A DNA stretch of 46,540 nucleotides from Desulfobulbaceae bacterium (GCA_011389815.1 JAABTP010000016.1:1-46540), one strand, 5' to 3'; counted from the stretch's first letter, positions 32,028 through 41,998 are shown. Notes: a model not told the origin generated them from the sequence alone. Numbers and translations are program-made.

Positions 32028-35000
32028 ATGAAACTCATGCAAAAAATAACACCGCGTTTAGCGCTTTTCATCTCACTCGGTATCCTGCTGTATATTGGTC
32101 TTGCAGTGTACCATGCTCAGAGCAAAAAACACCATCAAGAGCAAATCGCTGAAGGCCAGCGTCAGGAAAAAATTCTCCACCTAAAAAGCCAAGCACAGGA
32201 ATACAAAGATAATTTGGTCGATGCACAGGCCAAAAGCGAGCGGTTACGTTCAGAGTTAAAACGAGTACAGCAAAAAGCTCATGAAGCTGAAGCCAAGGCA
32301 GCTGAAGCAGTAAATACTCCTATGGAACAGGCTGCTCCTATAAATACTGAGACTGCTGAGCAGCTGGCAAAGGCTGAGTCCCACATCAACCAATTACAGG
32401 AACAGCTGGACAGCACCCGGAAAAAACTCCATGCTGTAACGCAAAAAGAAAACAATGCGAGCAAGAGACTTCTCCAAAAACTCACCACAAGCGAACAGGA
32501 GCTGCAACATCGAAAGAACCTTCTTGCTGAGATGCAGGAACGGCGTCGATCTGACCTGCAAAAAATTGCTCAACTGGAAAAAAAGCAACAGCAACAGGCT
32601 GAGCAACTTCAGAAAAAACTCAGGGAAAAAGAACAACTGGTTGCTGAAATACAAGAGCGGCTTGTCCAATCCAAGACTCGGCTTGCTGAAGTTGTTCAAC
32701 TGGAAAAAAAGCAACAACAACAGGCTGACCAGCTTCAGAGAAAGCTCAAGGAAAAAGAGCAACTGGTTGCTGAAATGCAAAGCCAGCTTGCTCAATCCAA
32801 GGCCCGGCTTGCTGATGCCACGACCAAACTTTCTGTTGCCAATAATGCAGTACAAAAAGCTGAACTCAAAGCAGAGGCCATGCTCCATTATGGGAAAGAA
32901 AAAGACCGGATGCTGGCCCCGTCTGAGCAGAAAGCAGCCATTTTAGAACAACAGCTTCTTGAGCAGCAGGCTCAAATAAAGCTACTTTCTGCTGAACTTG
33001 AAGCTGCCCGCAAAAAAATTGCAACAGCCACGAAAGAGAATCAGCAATTAACAAAGCAAGCCACTGCATTAAAAAATTCTGAAAAGGACCAACAGAAAGT
33101 AGTTGCTACTTTGAAAGAACAGCTACAAAAAATCGGTCGTGAACTGCGGGAAAAACAAATCTCCTTTAAGTCCCAAAATGATGCCCTGACCAACACCCAG
33201 GCTGAGCTTAAAAAAATAACTGAAGAACGAGACAATCTTGCTGGCAAGATTGAAGAAATGAATAAGGCCCTTGAAGCATCAAAGGCTCTTGAAGCAAAAC
33301 TGGCAGATCATGAAAAAGAAAAACAGGATCTCGCCGAAAAGATTTCTAAACTTAACCAGTTAGTTGCAGAAAAAGAGCAGCAACAGAAAAAACAGCAAAA
33401 ACTGTTAAGCGAAGCAGTAGCCCGGATCACTGAATTGCAACAAGCTGAGAAAAAACTCCAGCTTAAAAATGAGGCCTTACTGCAATACGGCAAAGAAAAA
33501 GAGATACAGCTGGCTCCTTCTCAGGAGCGGATTGCTGCTCTGGAAAAACAACTCCAGGCAAAACAACAGGAGGTGGAAGCCCTCCAAAAAGACATAGAAG
33601 AACGTGCAGCCCAGGGAACAGAGCTGGTTAATCAGGTTGCCAGCCTGACAGAGTCAGCACTGGTTCGGAACCAGGAAACGGAGCGATTGACCCAGGAGCT
33701 TAACGATGCACAGGCATCCATTGAAAAGCTGACCAATGAACTGACGCAAACCAAGGCATCTTTACAAACAGCTCAAGAAAATCTTGCTGCGGCTCAGGAA
33801 AAAGAACAGGCACTGCAACAACGTATTGCTGGAAAGCATGAAGAGCTGACTGTCATTAAAGCTGAGGTGGCACGCTTAACAGCTGAACTTGCTGACCAGA
33901 AAAAGACAAATGATGAGCTGAAGCAACAGCAGGAAAGTCTGGCAGCTGAACTTGAAGCAGCACAGGCCAAAGAGGCAGAACTTAGCAAACAACTGGCTGC
34001 AAAGATCGAGGCATTAACTGCAGCAACAGCAGCTGTTGATCAGGCAAAGACTGATATTGCCACGGCTCAGGAAAAGGTCACTGCCTTAGAAGCACAGGTG
34101 GACGAAAAAGAAGCTGCTCATGATCTTCTTCAGGAAAAGGCAGCAGCACTGGAAGCGCAGGTTGCTGATCTTCTCCCCTTACAAGAGCAACTGCGTACTA
34201 CCCAGGAGCAGATTGCTACCTTAGAGGCTGAACTGGCAAATGCTCAGGGGTTGCAAACGCAACTCACAGCCAGCCAGGAAAAGATTACTGCTTTGGAAAA
34301 CCAACTTGCTGCATTACCCACAACGGCTGAGGAATTCAATGCTACCCAGGAAAAGGTGGCCGACCTGGAAACACAACTGGCTGAGGCACAAACCCAGGCA
34401 AAGCTGTTGACTGCTGAACAGGAAAAAGTAACAGCACTGGAAGCACAGATTACTGAACTCCAGCAAGAAACTGAAAAATTTACTGTGGCTCAAGAGAAGA
34501 TCGCAAAGATGGAGCAGGAACTTGCCCAGGCGGCTGCACAGGCTGAACAGCTGGCCTCGGAACAGCAAAAAACCGATGCTCTGGAAGCCAAAATCACTGA
34601 GCTTCAGGCGATTGAACAGCAATCAGCAGCTACAGAAGAACAAATAACCGCCTTGACACAAGAGTTGGAAAAAGCCAAGGCGCAGATAGCAGAACTCACT
34701 GCTGCCAAAGAAGAAAAAGAAAAATTAGCAGCTGAGCTTGCCGCAACGCAGGAAAAACTCACTGAGTTGACAGCAGCGCAGGAGGCTACTGGCAACACAA
34801 CCACAGCCCTTGAAGAGGAGATTAAGACCTTAAAAGCAAATCTGGAGGAAAAAGAGCAGGCATTGGTTGCAAAAAATGAAGTTCTTACTCAGGTCAAGGC
34901 TACCTTGGAACAACAGGCCGCAACAACAGCTGAGGCAGAAGAAGCAGCAAAAAAAGCTGAACAGCTGACCGCTGCGTTGACAACCTCAAACGAAAAATTA

Positions 35001-35606
35001 ACTGCTTTACAGGCAAATATTACAGAATTGGAGCAGGAAATAGCGCGTCTGAAAGAGCAACTCAAGCAACAAGAGCAGCAAGAAGCATCACAGCAGGCCC
35101 CGGTACAGCAGGAAGAAGTACCTGCTGAGGCAGCAGCATCTACAGACAGCCCGGTACAGGAAGAGCCTGAAGAAAACGCTTCAGTAGAAACTGATTCTCC
35201 TGTGCAGCAGGAAATTCAGGAACTCGCCAGCCTGGATCATGACAATGATGGTAATGTTGACGCAACTATTATTCTTTCAGGAGTTAACTTTACAGTGGGC
35301 ACAGCCGACCTCACCCAAGAGGCAAAAACCAGCCTGCGAACAATTACAGGTCTCCTGCAAAAACATGCTGCTGATCAACGCTTTGAAGTGGCTGGTTATA
35401 CTGATAGCATGGGCAGCCCTGGAAGAAATCAGCAGCTCTCTGAACAACGGGCAAGATCTGTACGGAATTTTCTCATTGAACAAGGAATTGCCGCAGATCA
35501 TTTAGTGAGCAAGGGCTATGGTCAGGAGAATCCTGTTGCTGATAATGCAACACCAGAAGGACGGGCCATGAATCGGCGAGTGGAGTTGCATCAAATAGCT
35601 GAGTAG
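32028..35606 (+). CDS. Giant coiled-coil protein with C-terminal OmpA domain
   Basis: A 1192-residue envelope protein. One transmembrane or uncleaved signal segment (residues about 12-28, LALFISLGILLYIGLAVY) anchors the N-terminus. Residues about 35-1020 are an almost uninterrupted coiled coil rich in A, E, Q, K and L. A Q/P/E-rich linker follows, then a DHDNDGNVD calcium-binding-like motif near 1067. The OmpA/MotB domain at 1083-1190 carries AGYTDSMGSPGRNQQLSEQR and NRRVELH, the peptidoglycan-binding signature. A tandem 42-residue repeat occurs near residues 182-265. The layout suggests a rod in the periplasm tying the inner membrane to the cell wall. A terminator follows at 35656. The specific role is unknown. 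Confidence 0.82.
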   Translation: MKLMQKITPRLALFISLGILLYIGLAVYHAQSKKHHQEQIAEGQRQEKILHLKSQAQEYKDNLVDAQAKSERLRSELKRVQQKAHEAEAKAAEAVNTPMEQAAPINTETAEQLAKAESHINQLQEQLDSTRKKLHAVTQKENNASKRLLQKLTTSEQELQHRKNLLAEMQERRRSDLQKIAQLEKKQQQQAEQLQKKLREKEQLVAEIQERLVQSKTRLAEVVQLEKKQQQQADQLQRKLKEKEQLVAEMQSQLAQSKARLADATTKLSVANNAVQKAELKAEAMLHYGKEKDRMLAPSEQKAAILEQQLLEQQAQIKLLSAELEAARKKIATATKENQQLTKQATALKNSEKDQQKVVATLKEQLQKIGRELREKQISFKSQNDALTNTQAELKKITEERDNLAGKIEEMNKALEASKALEAKLADHEKEKQDLAEKISKLNQLVAEKEQQQKKQQKLLSEAVARITELQQAEKKLQLKNEALLQYGKEKEIQLAPSQERIAALEKQLQAKQQEVEALQKDIEERAAQGTELVNQVASLTESALVRNQETERLTQELNDAQASIEKLTNELTQTKASLQTAQENLAAAQEKEQALQQRIAGKHEELTVIKAEVARLTAELADQKKTNDELKQQQESLAAELEAAQAKEAELSKQLAAKIEALTAATAAVDQAKTDIATAQEKVTALEAQVDEKEAAHDLLQEKAAALEAQVADLLPLQEQLRTTQEQIATLEAELANAQGLQTQLTASQEKITALENQLAALPTTAEEFNATQEKVADLETQLAEAQTQAKLLTAEQEKVTALEAQITELQQETEKFTVAQEKIAKMEQELAQAAAQAEQLASEQQKTDALEAKITELQAIEQQSAATEEQITALTQELEKAKAQIAELTAAKEEKEKLAAELAATQEKLTELTAAQEATGNTTTALEEEIKTLKANLEEKEQALVAKNEVLTQVKATLEQQAATTAEAEEAAKKAEQLTAALTTSNEKLTALQANITELEQEIARLKEQLKQQEQQEASQQAPVQQEEVPAEAAASTDSPVQEEPEENASVETDSPVQQEIQELASLDHDNDGNVDATIILSGVNFTVGTADLTQEAKTSLRTITGLLQKHAADQRFEVAGYTDSMGSPGRNQQLSEQRARSVRNFLIEQGIAADHLVSKGYGQENPVADNATPEGRAMNRRVELHQIAE
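32571..32822 (+). repeat. Tandem 126-bp repeat inside the coiled-coil gene
   Basis: Two adjacent 42-codon units, at 32571 and 32697, each begin QLEKKQQQQA and contain EKEQLVAE. They differ at only about nine residues, indicating a recent internal duplication. A more distant second pair (YGKEK...LAPS) occurs near 32890 and 33485. Confidence 0.75.
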
Positions 35607-35655
35607 TAAATTTCTCTATCCCGTTCCTCTCTGGTGCGGGATAACGCACATGAAA

Positions 35656-35684
35656 AAAGCCCGGCGTTTATCACGTCGGGCTTT
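35656..35684 (+). terminator. Rho-independent terminator after the coiled-coil gene
   Basis: AAAGCCCGGCG and CGTCGGGCTTT form an 11-base-pair stem (one wobble) with a seven-base loop. T-rich sequence follows. Confidence 0.85.
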
Positions 35685-35740
35685 ATTTATCTGTTTTTAT
35701 CCTGACTTTTCCCAATTCTCTCCAATCCCTTATTTTATCT

Positions 35741-35767
35741 GGTTCCCAAAGCTCCAGCTTGGGAACC
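35741..35767. repeat. Palindrome GGTTCCCAA...TTGGGAACC
   Basis: A near-perfect 27-base palindrome with a CTCC-type centre lies between the coiled-coil gene and the convergent transporter gene. Very similar palindromes are known as dispersed repeats in several bacterial lineages. It may serve as a terminator for the transporter. Confidence 0.6.
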
Positions 35768-35802
35768 CCTTTTAGCACTTCCTTTTGAGCCCCCCCACTT
35801 CC

Positions 35803-37059
35803 TTACAGCTTCTGCTGTACCGGCTTGATATACAGAGCCATCAGTGCAGCTGCTATAAGAAGAACAACTGAACAGTAATACGCAAAGGTAAACGTCTGCG
35901 TCTTATCATAAACTTGCCCGGCAAACAGTGACAGGGTAAAGCCTCCCAAGCCCCAGGAAGTGAAGACCAGTCCATAATTTACACCAAAGTTCCTCATGCC
36001 ATAGTAATCCTTGGTGATCGACGGAAACAGAGCAAGGTTAGCGCCGTAGTTTGCCCCGATCAAGGCTGAAAAGATTCCAAGAACAAGGCTTGACCCGAGA
36101 ATATTACCAGCTTCCGCCTGTGACAGGAGGAAAATTATCAGCGCTTGCAGGACGAAACAGATGAAGAGCGTCGTTTTCCGACCAATCCTGTCAGAGAGTA
36201 TGCCAGCGACTATCCTTCCAGCACCATTGCCAACAGCCAGAATGGCAACAAGAACAAAGCCCAGGCTTACGCCCGATTGAATCTCTGCTATTTTTGCAAG
36301 CTTGGAAATAATCATCAAACCAGCCCCTGCTCCGCAGGCATACATGAACCAGAGAGCATAAAATTGCCAGGTTTTAAGCATTTCCTTTGGGGTATACTCC
36401 ATCTTGGCAGCATTCTTGTGCGTTGGCACAGGTGGGGTTCCAGCAGGTATATACCCCCTTGGAGGAGGCTGAAGAAACTGGGCAAACCCAATAACAATAA
36501 TAAGAAAGCCAACACCCAAAATCATCATAGTTGCAGAGAGGCCGTAGGCTCGAATTAATGCTTTAACCAGTGGGGCTACATAAACACTTGCCAGTCCAAA
36601 TCCTGAGACAACAATACCGGCAATCAGGCCGGTTCGAGCCGAAGAAAACCACTTGACAGCAGGCGGTGTAGCCGAAGCATAACCAAAGCCAATACCGGCT
36701 CCGGCCAAGAGTCCAAAGCCGAAGATAAAACCAAGTGTCGTTGTTGTCTGGCTGGCTGTAAGCAAACCAATGCCCACCAGTAATCCACCAATACTCGCTA
36801 CTGTTCGAGGGCCAATTCGATCCTGCATCCTTCCGGCGGGCACCATAACCAGTGAGAAAACCAAACAGGCGACTGAGTAAGGGAGAGATTTAGCTGCCTC
36901 TGACCATCCCCATACGTCTGGAATTCCTTTACTCACCACACTCCAGGTGTACAATACACCGAGAGCGAGATTGATGCCAAGACCGGCAAAGACAACTACC
37001 CATCCTCTGTTTTTTACAGTACTTGACGATAAGGATACCTTGGATATTTTTTCAGACAT
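35803..37059 (-). CDS. MFS transporter, OFA (oxalate/formate antiporter) type
   Basis: An inner-membrane transporter of 418 residues with about twelve transmembrane segments. It starts with NRGWVVVFAGLGINLALGVL, followed by YTWSVVSKGIPD and WGWSEAAKSLPYSVACLVFS, typical of the OFA family. GRMQDRIGPR is the MFS loop 2-3 motif, and ILSDRIGRKTTLFIC its repeat in the second half. A cytosolic loop near residues 200-225 contains a proline-rich stretch. The family imports monocarboxylates such as oxalate, formate or lactate; the substrate here is not determined. A GAGGG site precedes the ATG. No metabolic partner gene is adjacent. Confidence 0.82.
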   Translation of the reverse strand: MSEKISKVSLSSSTVKNRGWVVVFAGLGINLALGVLYTWSVVSKGIPDVWGWSEAAKSLPYSVACLVFSLVMVPAGRMQDRIGPRTVASIGGLLVGIGLLTASQTTTTLGFIFGFGLLAGAGIGFGYASATPPAVKWFSSARTGLIAGIVVSGFGLASVYVAPLVKALIRAYGLSATMMILGVGFLIIVIGFAQFLQPPPRGYIPAGTPPVPTHKNAAKMEYTPKEMLKTWQFYALWFMYACGAGAGLMIISKLAKIAEIQSGVSLGFVLVAILAVGNGAGRIVAGILSDRIGRKTTLFICFVLQALIIFLLSQAEAGNILGSSLVLGIFSALIGANYGANLALFPSITKDYYGMRNFGVNYGLVFTSWGLGGFTLSLFAGQVYDKTQTFTFAYYCSVVLLIAAALMALYIKPVQQKL

Positions 37060-37180
37060 TTAGTTCTTTCCCTCGCAGAAGTATCATGCTGCTCATAGGC
37101 AGAGCTTGATCCTTGTTTGTGCCAACAGGTAATTCAGCCTGTACCTGAAGTCAGTGATGTGTTCTATCCATGCACATTCT

Positions 37181-37996
37181 TTACCAGTACCAACCCGTTC
37201 CAACTCCAATGTCACACAGGACACTGCTTACCCCTTCTACGCTTCTTGCTATTTGAGGAATCAACTCCAATGCTTTTACGGAATCAACAGTACCACCAAT
37301 TATCACCTCTCCATCATTGGCTTTTACCTCAATAACAGCAGAGTTGGTTGCAGGATTACTGGCCAATGCCGCCCAAACTCTGCAACTCAGATTGAAGTCT
37401 TCAAAAACTTTCTGGTTTTCAGGGGAAGGCATAAACTCCTTTTGTTCCACCATGCTGGCAATAGCTGTACAGGCAGTCTCTGTACTGACTTTATCCAAAT
37501 TTAAAATCACATCATAGAGACCGGGGTCCTTCCAGTCAACATTGTAGAGCAGTTTGGTCCACCGGCTTCGATCCTTGCTTACCCGTTGGATATGAGCAAT
37601 GGCTTTTTCTTTGCTGAGCGTTTCTCTTTTCATAAGAGCTTCTACGCGGTACTCCATGTTTGCAATTACCCTGACCCGAAGTATCTGGGGGAGATGTGAG
37701 AGAAGCAGATGACCGTTGACCCCATGGTAGACAAGGTTTCCTTCCTTCGCATGTGCCAGGATTGCAGCTGTTATACACTTTACGTATGCCAGGCGCTTGC
37801 CGGGAACCTGCTGCCAGAATGGTGGAGCACCATTCATTGTTTTATTAATAGTTCTAGCCGGAATGCCGTAGTCCCTGTCTATTTCGTGGAGCACTTTTTC
37901 CCGGCTGAGAACTGGGTAGTCAAGGTCCTTGGCAAGTTGAGAGGCAACATCTTTACCCCCTGCATAGGTACCTCGACTAATAGTAATAATTGCCAT
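37181..37996 (-). CDS. Cytidylate kinase-like protein with C-terminal BON domain
   Basis: A 271-residue cytosolic protein. The first 190 residues match the cytidylate-kinase-like P-loop family, which lacks the canonical CMP kinase context: ITISRGTYAGGKDVASQLA (modified P-loop), LDYPVLSREKVLHEI, LVYHGVNGHLLL and RVIANMEYRVEALMKRE. After a linker, residues about 200-262 form a BON domain (SNPATNSAVIEVKANDGEVI, then GGTVDSVKALELI). BON is usually periplasmic, yet no signal peptide is seen. A GAGGAG ribosome binding site precedes the ATG. The protein may be a sensor or regulatory kinase; its phosphate acceptor is unknown. Confidence 0.75.
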   Translation of the reverse strand: MAIITISRGTYAGGKDVASQLAKDLDYPVLSREKVLHEIDRDYGIPARTINKTMNGAPPFWQQVPGKRLAYVKCITAAILAHAKEGNLVYHGVNGHLLLSHLPQILRVRVIANMEYRVEALMKRETLSKEKAIAHIQRVSKDRSRWTKLLYNVDWKDPGLYDVILNLDKVSTETACTAIASMVEQKEFMPSPENQKVFEDFNLSCRVWAALASNPATNSAVIEVKANDGEVIIGGTVDSVKALELIPQIARSVEGVSSVLCDIGVGTGWYW

Positions 37997-38166
37997 ATAA
38001 GTTCTCCTCTATTTGATTTGCAAAATCCTCTGCTGATACTCGACTATCAAGTTTCTAAAAGTTGACTATTCTACAGCTCTATGCGCAGAATAATTCCAAA
38101 AAGTTATATGAGAACATCAAACTGCTGCACAGGCATCAGTAGTATAAGCCAGAACGGAGCTATTTC

Positions 38167-40002
38167 TCAATTGCTCTTCTTGAGCAGCTCAGCAATCCCC
38201 TCTGGCGGTAAGGGCTTACTCAAATAATACCCTTGCACCTCTTCACAGCCCATGGCCTTGAGCAAGTCCATCTGTTCCTTGGTTTCAACCCCTTCAGCAA
38301 CGACTTTCAGATTCAGGCTTTGCCCCATTGTAAGAATAGAACTGACAATGGCCTTGTCATGAGCATCACAAACAATATCTGTAATAAATGCCTGATCAAT
38401 CTTTAAGGTATTGACAGGAAACTTTTTCAGATAGGCAAGGGAAGAATACCCTGTACCAAAATCATCAACAGCTATCTGCACACCAACCTTTCTGAGCTCT
38501 CTGAGAGACCGGACTGCATCTTCAGGGTTTTCCATAAGAATACTTTCTGTTATCTCAATTTCTAACCACTCTGGTTTGAGCTTGTTGGCCTCAAGGCTTT
38601 CAAGCACAAGAGGTAATAAGCCTTTATCCTGAAATTGTTTTGCAGAAAGATTGACCGCCATGGGTAAGACATCCATTCCCTGGTCCTGCCAGACCTTGAC
38701 CTGGTAACAGGCCTGCTTCAGCCCCCATTCCCCAATGGCACGAATAAGACTGCTTTCTTCTGCAATGGGGATGAACTCAGCCGGAGAAATAATTCCTTTT
38801 TGGGGATGCTGCCAACGCATTAATGCCTCTACTCCAGCCATTTGCCCTGTGGCAAGGGCATATTTGGGCTGATAATAGAGAATAAACTCCTTATGTTCCA
38901 AGGCGTGGTGCATTTCCCGCTCTATTGTCACCCGATGAACCAGGTCTTCACGCATTTGCGTATGAAAATACTGATAATTTCCTGGCCCCCGTTTCCGGGC
39001 AACATTCAAAGCCGTATGCGCATGTTTCACCAGGCTCTGGGTATCTATACCATCCTCGGGATACAGAGAAATACCTATACAGGCATCAACGAAGATTTTT
39101 TCGCCAGCAATGTGAAAGGGCTGTTGGAGAGCACGCAGCAAACGGCGGGACAAAAGAACAGGGCAATCCTTGAGTTTCACCTCAGAAAGCAACACCATGA
39201 ACTGGTCACTATACGACCTTGAAACAGTATCAGTTTCACGCACACCACTGCGTATTCTTTTGGAAACCTGTATCAGCAGATCATCACCTGCCTTATAGCC
39301 AAGAGTATTATTGATGTCTGTAAAGCTCGCTAAATCAACACAAAGGAGACCTAAAGGTTTATCATGAAACTGGCTGTTCAGCAATGATTGGTCAAGAAGC
39401 TTTTCAAATAACGTCCTGTTGGGCAGGTTTGTCAGAGGGTCATAAAAAAGCAGGTCCTTGAGCTGTTTTTCAACCTTTCTCTTTTCCGTAATATCAGTAA
39501 ATATACCGATATAATTTCTGATCTCACCGCTTTTACTATAAACGGCATGGATGGTGAGCGATTTAGGATACACCTCCCCGTTCTTGCGGCGATCCAAAAT
39601 CTCTCCTGACCACTTGCCTTTCTGCAACAAACTGTTCCACATGGATTCATAAAAGGCCTGATCATGATGTCCGGACTTACAAACCCTTGGGTTTTCCCCT
39701 ATTATCTCTCTGGGTTCATAGCCTGTAATCTGGGTATAGGCTTGATTGATATATAAAATACTGGCATCAGCATCAGTGATAACAACTGCTTCTTTGGTAT
39801 TTTCCAGTATAATCTGATCTAATTGCAGTTGGTATTCTAATTCTCTCTGAGCTGCACATTGTTCCTTTTCAGACTTCTCGCTTTTTTGCCATTTCTTCTT
39901 AAACGTATCCCAATGCCTGGTCAGTACAAAAAAACTCACCAACAGAGCAGTGCACAACAACACAAAGCACCATAAACCTGCTTGCCCTGTCAATGTACTC
40001 AT
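38167..40002 (-). CDS. Membrane PAS-GGDEF-EAL protein, degenerate GGDEF
   Basis: A c-di-GMP phosphodiesterase candidate of 611 residues. One transmembrane helix (residues about 9-28) is followed by a coiled part, a PAS domain (about 65-180, with GEIRNYIGIFTDITEKRK), a GGDEF-type domain (about 185-340) and an EAL domain (about 355-605). The GGDEF signature is changed to YSDQF within TVSRSYSDQFMVLL, so cyclase activity is unlikely. The EAL domain keeps GVEALMRWQHP, VNLSAKQFQD, EITESILME and DDFGTGYSS. The ATG at 40002 starts one base after the selB stop, so translation is likely coupled; a GTG at 40032 inside selB is an alternative. Confidence 0.85.
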   Translation of the reverse strand: MSTLTGQAGLWCFVLLCTALLVSFFVLTRHWDTFKKKWQKSEKSEKEQCAAQRELEYQLQLDQIILENTKEAVVITDADASILYINQAYTQITGYEPREIIGENPRVCKSGHHDQAFYESMWNSLLQKGKWSGEILDRRKNGEVYPKSLTIHAVYSKSGEIRNYIGIFTDITEKRKVEKQLKDLLFYDPLTNLPNRTLFEKLLDQSLLNSQFHDKPLGLLCVDLASFTDINNTLGYKAGDDLLIQVSKRIRSGVRETDTVSRSYSDQFMVLLSEVKLKDCPVLLSRRLLRALQQPFHIAGEKIFVDACIGISLYPEDGIDTQSLVKHAHTALNVARKRGPGNYQYFHTQMREDLVHRVTIEREMHHALEHKEFILYYQPKYALATGQMAGVEALMRWQHPQKGIISPAEFIPIAEESSLIRAIGEWGLKQACYQVKVWQDQGMDVLPMAVNLSAKQFQDKGLLPLVLESLEANKLKPEWLEIEITESILMENPEDAVRSLRELRKVGVQIAVDDFGTGYSSLAYLKKFPVNTLKIDQAFITDIVCDAHDKAIVSSILTMGQSLNLKVVAEGVETKEQMDLLKAMGCEEVQGYYLSKPLPPEGIAELLKKSN

Positions 40003-40003
40003 A

Positions 40004-41941
40004 CTATTGCTTTCGCAGAATTCGCTTATCACCGACCCGAAGCGTCAGTTTGATCTTATCAAAGTATTCTAATAAAGGAATGGAAAATTTACGGGTCAGG
40101 CCGGTCAGGTCTTTAAAGCCAGGGGCATCAATCTCCTCTTTCCTGCTCAGATACTCCTGCAAGTCAGCCGCCAATTGGTCCAGCTGCTCGCTATGAAAGA
40201 ACAGAGCCTCATTTATTTTGACCAGGGTGCCCTTTTGCAGGAGCAAGGCAATCACCTGGCGGAGCTGTTTTTCAGGAAACTGCCCAAACTGAGCCAGCAC
40301 GTCTTTTAAATTCGGCGGACGCAGGCCAGCTTCTTTGTACAGGTTACCAATTTTCTCCTGCATCTCCTGCTCATCAACCTGCAGTTTCACCTCATGACTA
40401 CTCAAGCGAACCTCTGCTTCTTCCTGAACAAGGGCACCATTTTTTGCAAGGCTGTTCATCAGATACTGAAACAGCTTCTGATCCACTGGGGGCCGGAGCC
40501 GGGACCGTATCTCTTCCCGTGCCAGGCCGCTTTTTAAGGGATTCTCCTGGTGATATTGTTCGAGCATGTTGAGCACGAACTGGCTGAGTCGCTCAATCAC
40601 TTGGGTTGCAACCAAACGTTGGCTGTCAGACTCCACCACCAAAACTTTTTTTGCTGAAATAGGGGCCTGGAGCTGTTTCTTGAGTTTTTTACCAAACAGC
40701 CCCAAACGGGTGGAAAGCTGATCCGCTGTGATGCCCTGTACCCCACTCTCCTCAAGAAAGAGCAGCATCTTTTCGACCAGGCCGTCTCCCTCAGTATCAG
40801 CCTTATACACAGAAAAAACCGCCTGATTACGTTCCCTGTCCTGATCAGTAGCCCGCTTTCGCTTGGGTGGAGCATTATTCAGAATAACCCCACCACCCAG
40901 CGTGGCAATAGGAGAATAACTGCGCAGAACAAAACGATCTCCGGGCCAGACAGCCACAGGTTCCTGGGTAATGAGCTGAATATCAGCGTCTTGTCCAGGC
41001 TCCACCCGGTCCCTGTCCATCAACACCACATAGGCAAGGATTTCACGGGTTCCTACATGGAGACGTACCTGGGTTCTGTTCTTTAATTTTCTTGTATTAT
41101 GAGCCAAATAATGAAAATCTGCATCCAGCAGGGTTGAAGGCTGCATGGTGCCTGGGGTGGCTGCAAGATCACCCCGATGAATCTGCTCTTTTTCAATGCC
41201 TTGCAAATTAATAGCTGTGCGATGTCCAGCCTCAACAATCTCCTGCTCTTTGCCATGCACCTGGATGCCCCGTATCCTGGCTGTGATCCCTTCAGGATAA
41301 AACATCAGGTCATCACCCACAGCGATCCGCCCGGACAGGGAAGAGCCAGTGATCACGGTGCCAAAACCCTTCATGGAGAACACCCGGTCAACAGCCAAAC
41401 GAAAGGGGCCGAATTCCTCCTGAAAGTTGATCTTATGAACCTTTTCATCCAGGACTTTTTTGACCTCTTCAATCCCTTCGCCAGTGGTGGATGAAACAGC
41501 AAGAATCGGGGCCTCTTCCAGAAAGCTGTCTGCAAAGAAATCCGAGACCTCTTCTTCCACCATTTCCAGCCATTCTTCCTCCACCATATCTTTTTTGGTC
41601 AGGATGATCAGGCCGTCTTTGACCCCGAGCAGCTTGCAGATGTCAAAATGCTCCTTGGTTTGTGGCATAATTCCCTCGTCCGCTGCCACGATAAAGGCCA
41701 CCATGTCCATACCAGCGGCTCCGGCCACCATATTACGAACAAACTTTTCATGACCCGGTACATCAACAATGCCCAGACGATGACCGCAGGCAAGATCTAT
41801 ATAGGCAAAACCCAACTCAATGGTGATGCCCCGTTTTTTTTCTTCCTGTAACCGGTCGGTTTCAATACCGGTCAAGGCACGGATCAGACTTGTCTTGCCG
41901 TGGTCAACATGACCGGCAGTGCCGAGGATTATTTCACGCAT
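40004..41941 (-). CDS. selB: Selenocysteine-specific elongation factor SelB
   Basis: GTPase that delivers selenocysteyl-tRNA to UGA codons marked by a SECIS hairpin. The 645-residue protein begins with [19 protein letters not shown] (G1, residues 10-17 of GHVDHGKT), followed by [25 protein letters not shown] (G3) and TKKDM (G4). β-barrel domains continue to about residue 350. The C-terminal winged-helix domains (from about 375) include [20 protein letters not shown] and end with [20 protein letters not shown], the RNA-binding part unique to SelB. It proves that the organism uses selenocysteine. selA, selC and selD are not in the window. A strong hairpin lies in its leader at 41963-41998. Confidence 0.95.
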   Translation of the reverse strand: MREIILGTAGHVDHGKTSLIRALTGIETDRLQEEKKRGITIELGFAYIDLACGHRLGIVDVPGHEKFVRNMVAGAAGMDMVAFIVAADEGIMPQTKEHFDICKLLGVKDGLIILTKKDMVEEEWLEMVEEEVSDFFADSFLEEAPILAVSSTTGEGIEEVKKVLDEKVHKINFQEEFGPFRLAVDRVFSMKGFGTVITGSSLSGRIAVGDDLMFYPEGITARIRGIQVHGKEQEIVEAGHRTAINLQGIEKEQIHRGDLAATPGTMQPSTLLDADFHYLAHNTRKLKNRTQVRLHVGTREILAYVVLMDRDRVEPGQDADIQLITQEPVAVWPGDRFVLRSYSPIATLGGGVILNNAPPKRKRATDQDRERNQAVFSVYKADTEGDGLVEKMLLFLEESGVQGITADQLSTRLGLFGKKLKKQLQAPISAKKVLVVESDSQRLVATQVIERLSQFVLNMLEQYHQENPLKSGLAREEIRSRLRPPVDQKLFQYLMNSLAKNGALVQEEAEVRLSSHEVKLQVDEQEMQEKIGNLYKEAGLRPPNLKDVLAQFGQFPEKQLRQVIALLLQKGTLVKINEALFFHSEQLDQLAADLQEYLSRKEEIDAPGFKDLTGLTRKFSIPLLEYFDKIKLTLRVGDKRILRKQ

Positions 41942-41962
41942 AAATATTTCTGCTTATATCAC

Positions 41963-41998
41963 ATTCATTATCCCACCCCAAGGGATGGGATAATGAAT
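41963..41998. promoter_or_regulatory. 13-bp perfect hairpin in the selB leader
   Basis: ATTCATTATCCCA pairs perfectly with TGGGATAATGAAT around a loop whose centre can form a further CC-CTTG-GG tip on the minus strand. It ends at the stop codon of the small cytochrome gene and 22 bases before selB. It lacks a T-run, so it may control selB translation or separate two transcription units. Confidence 0.6.
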
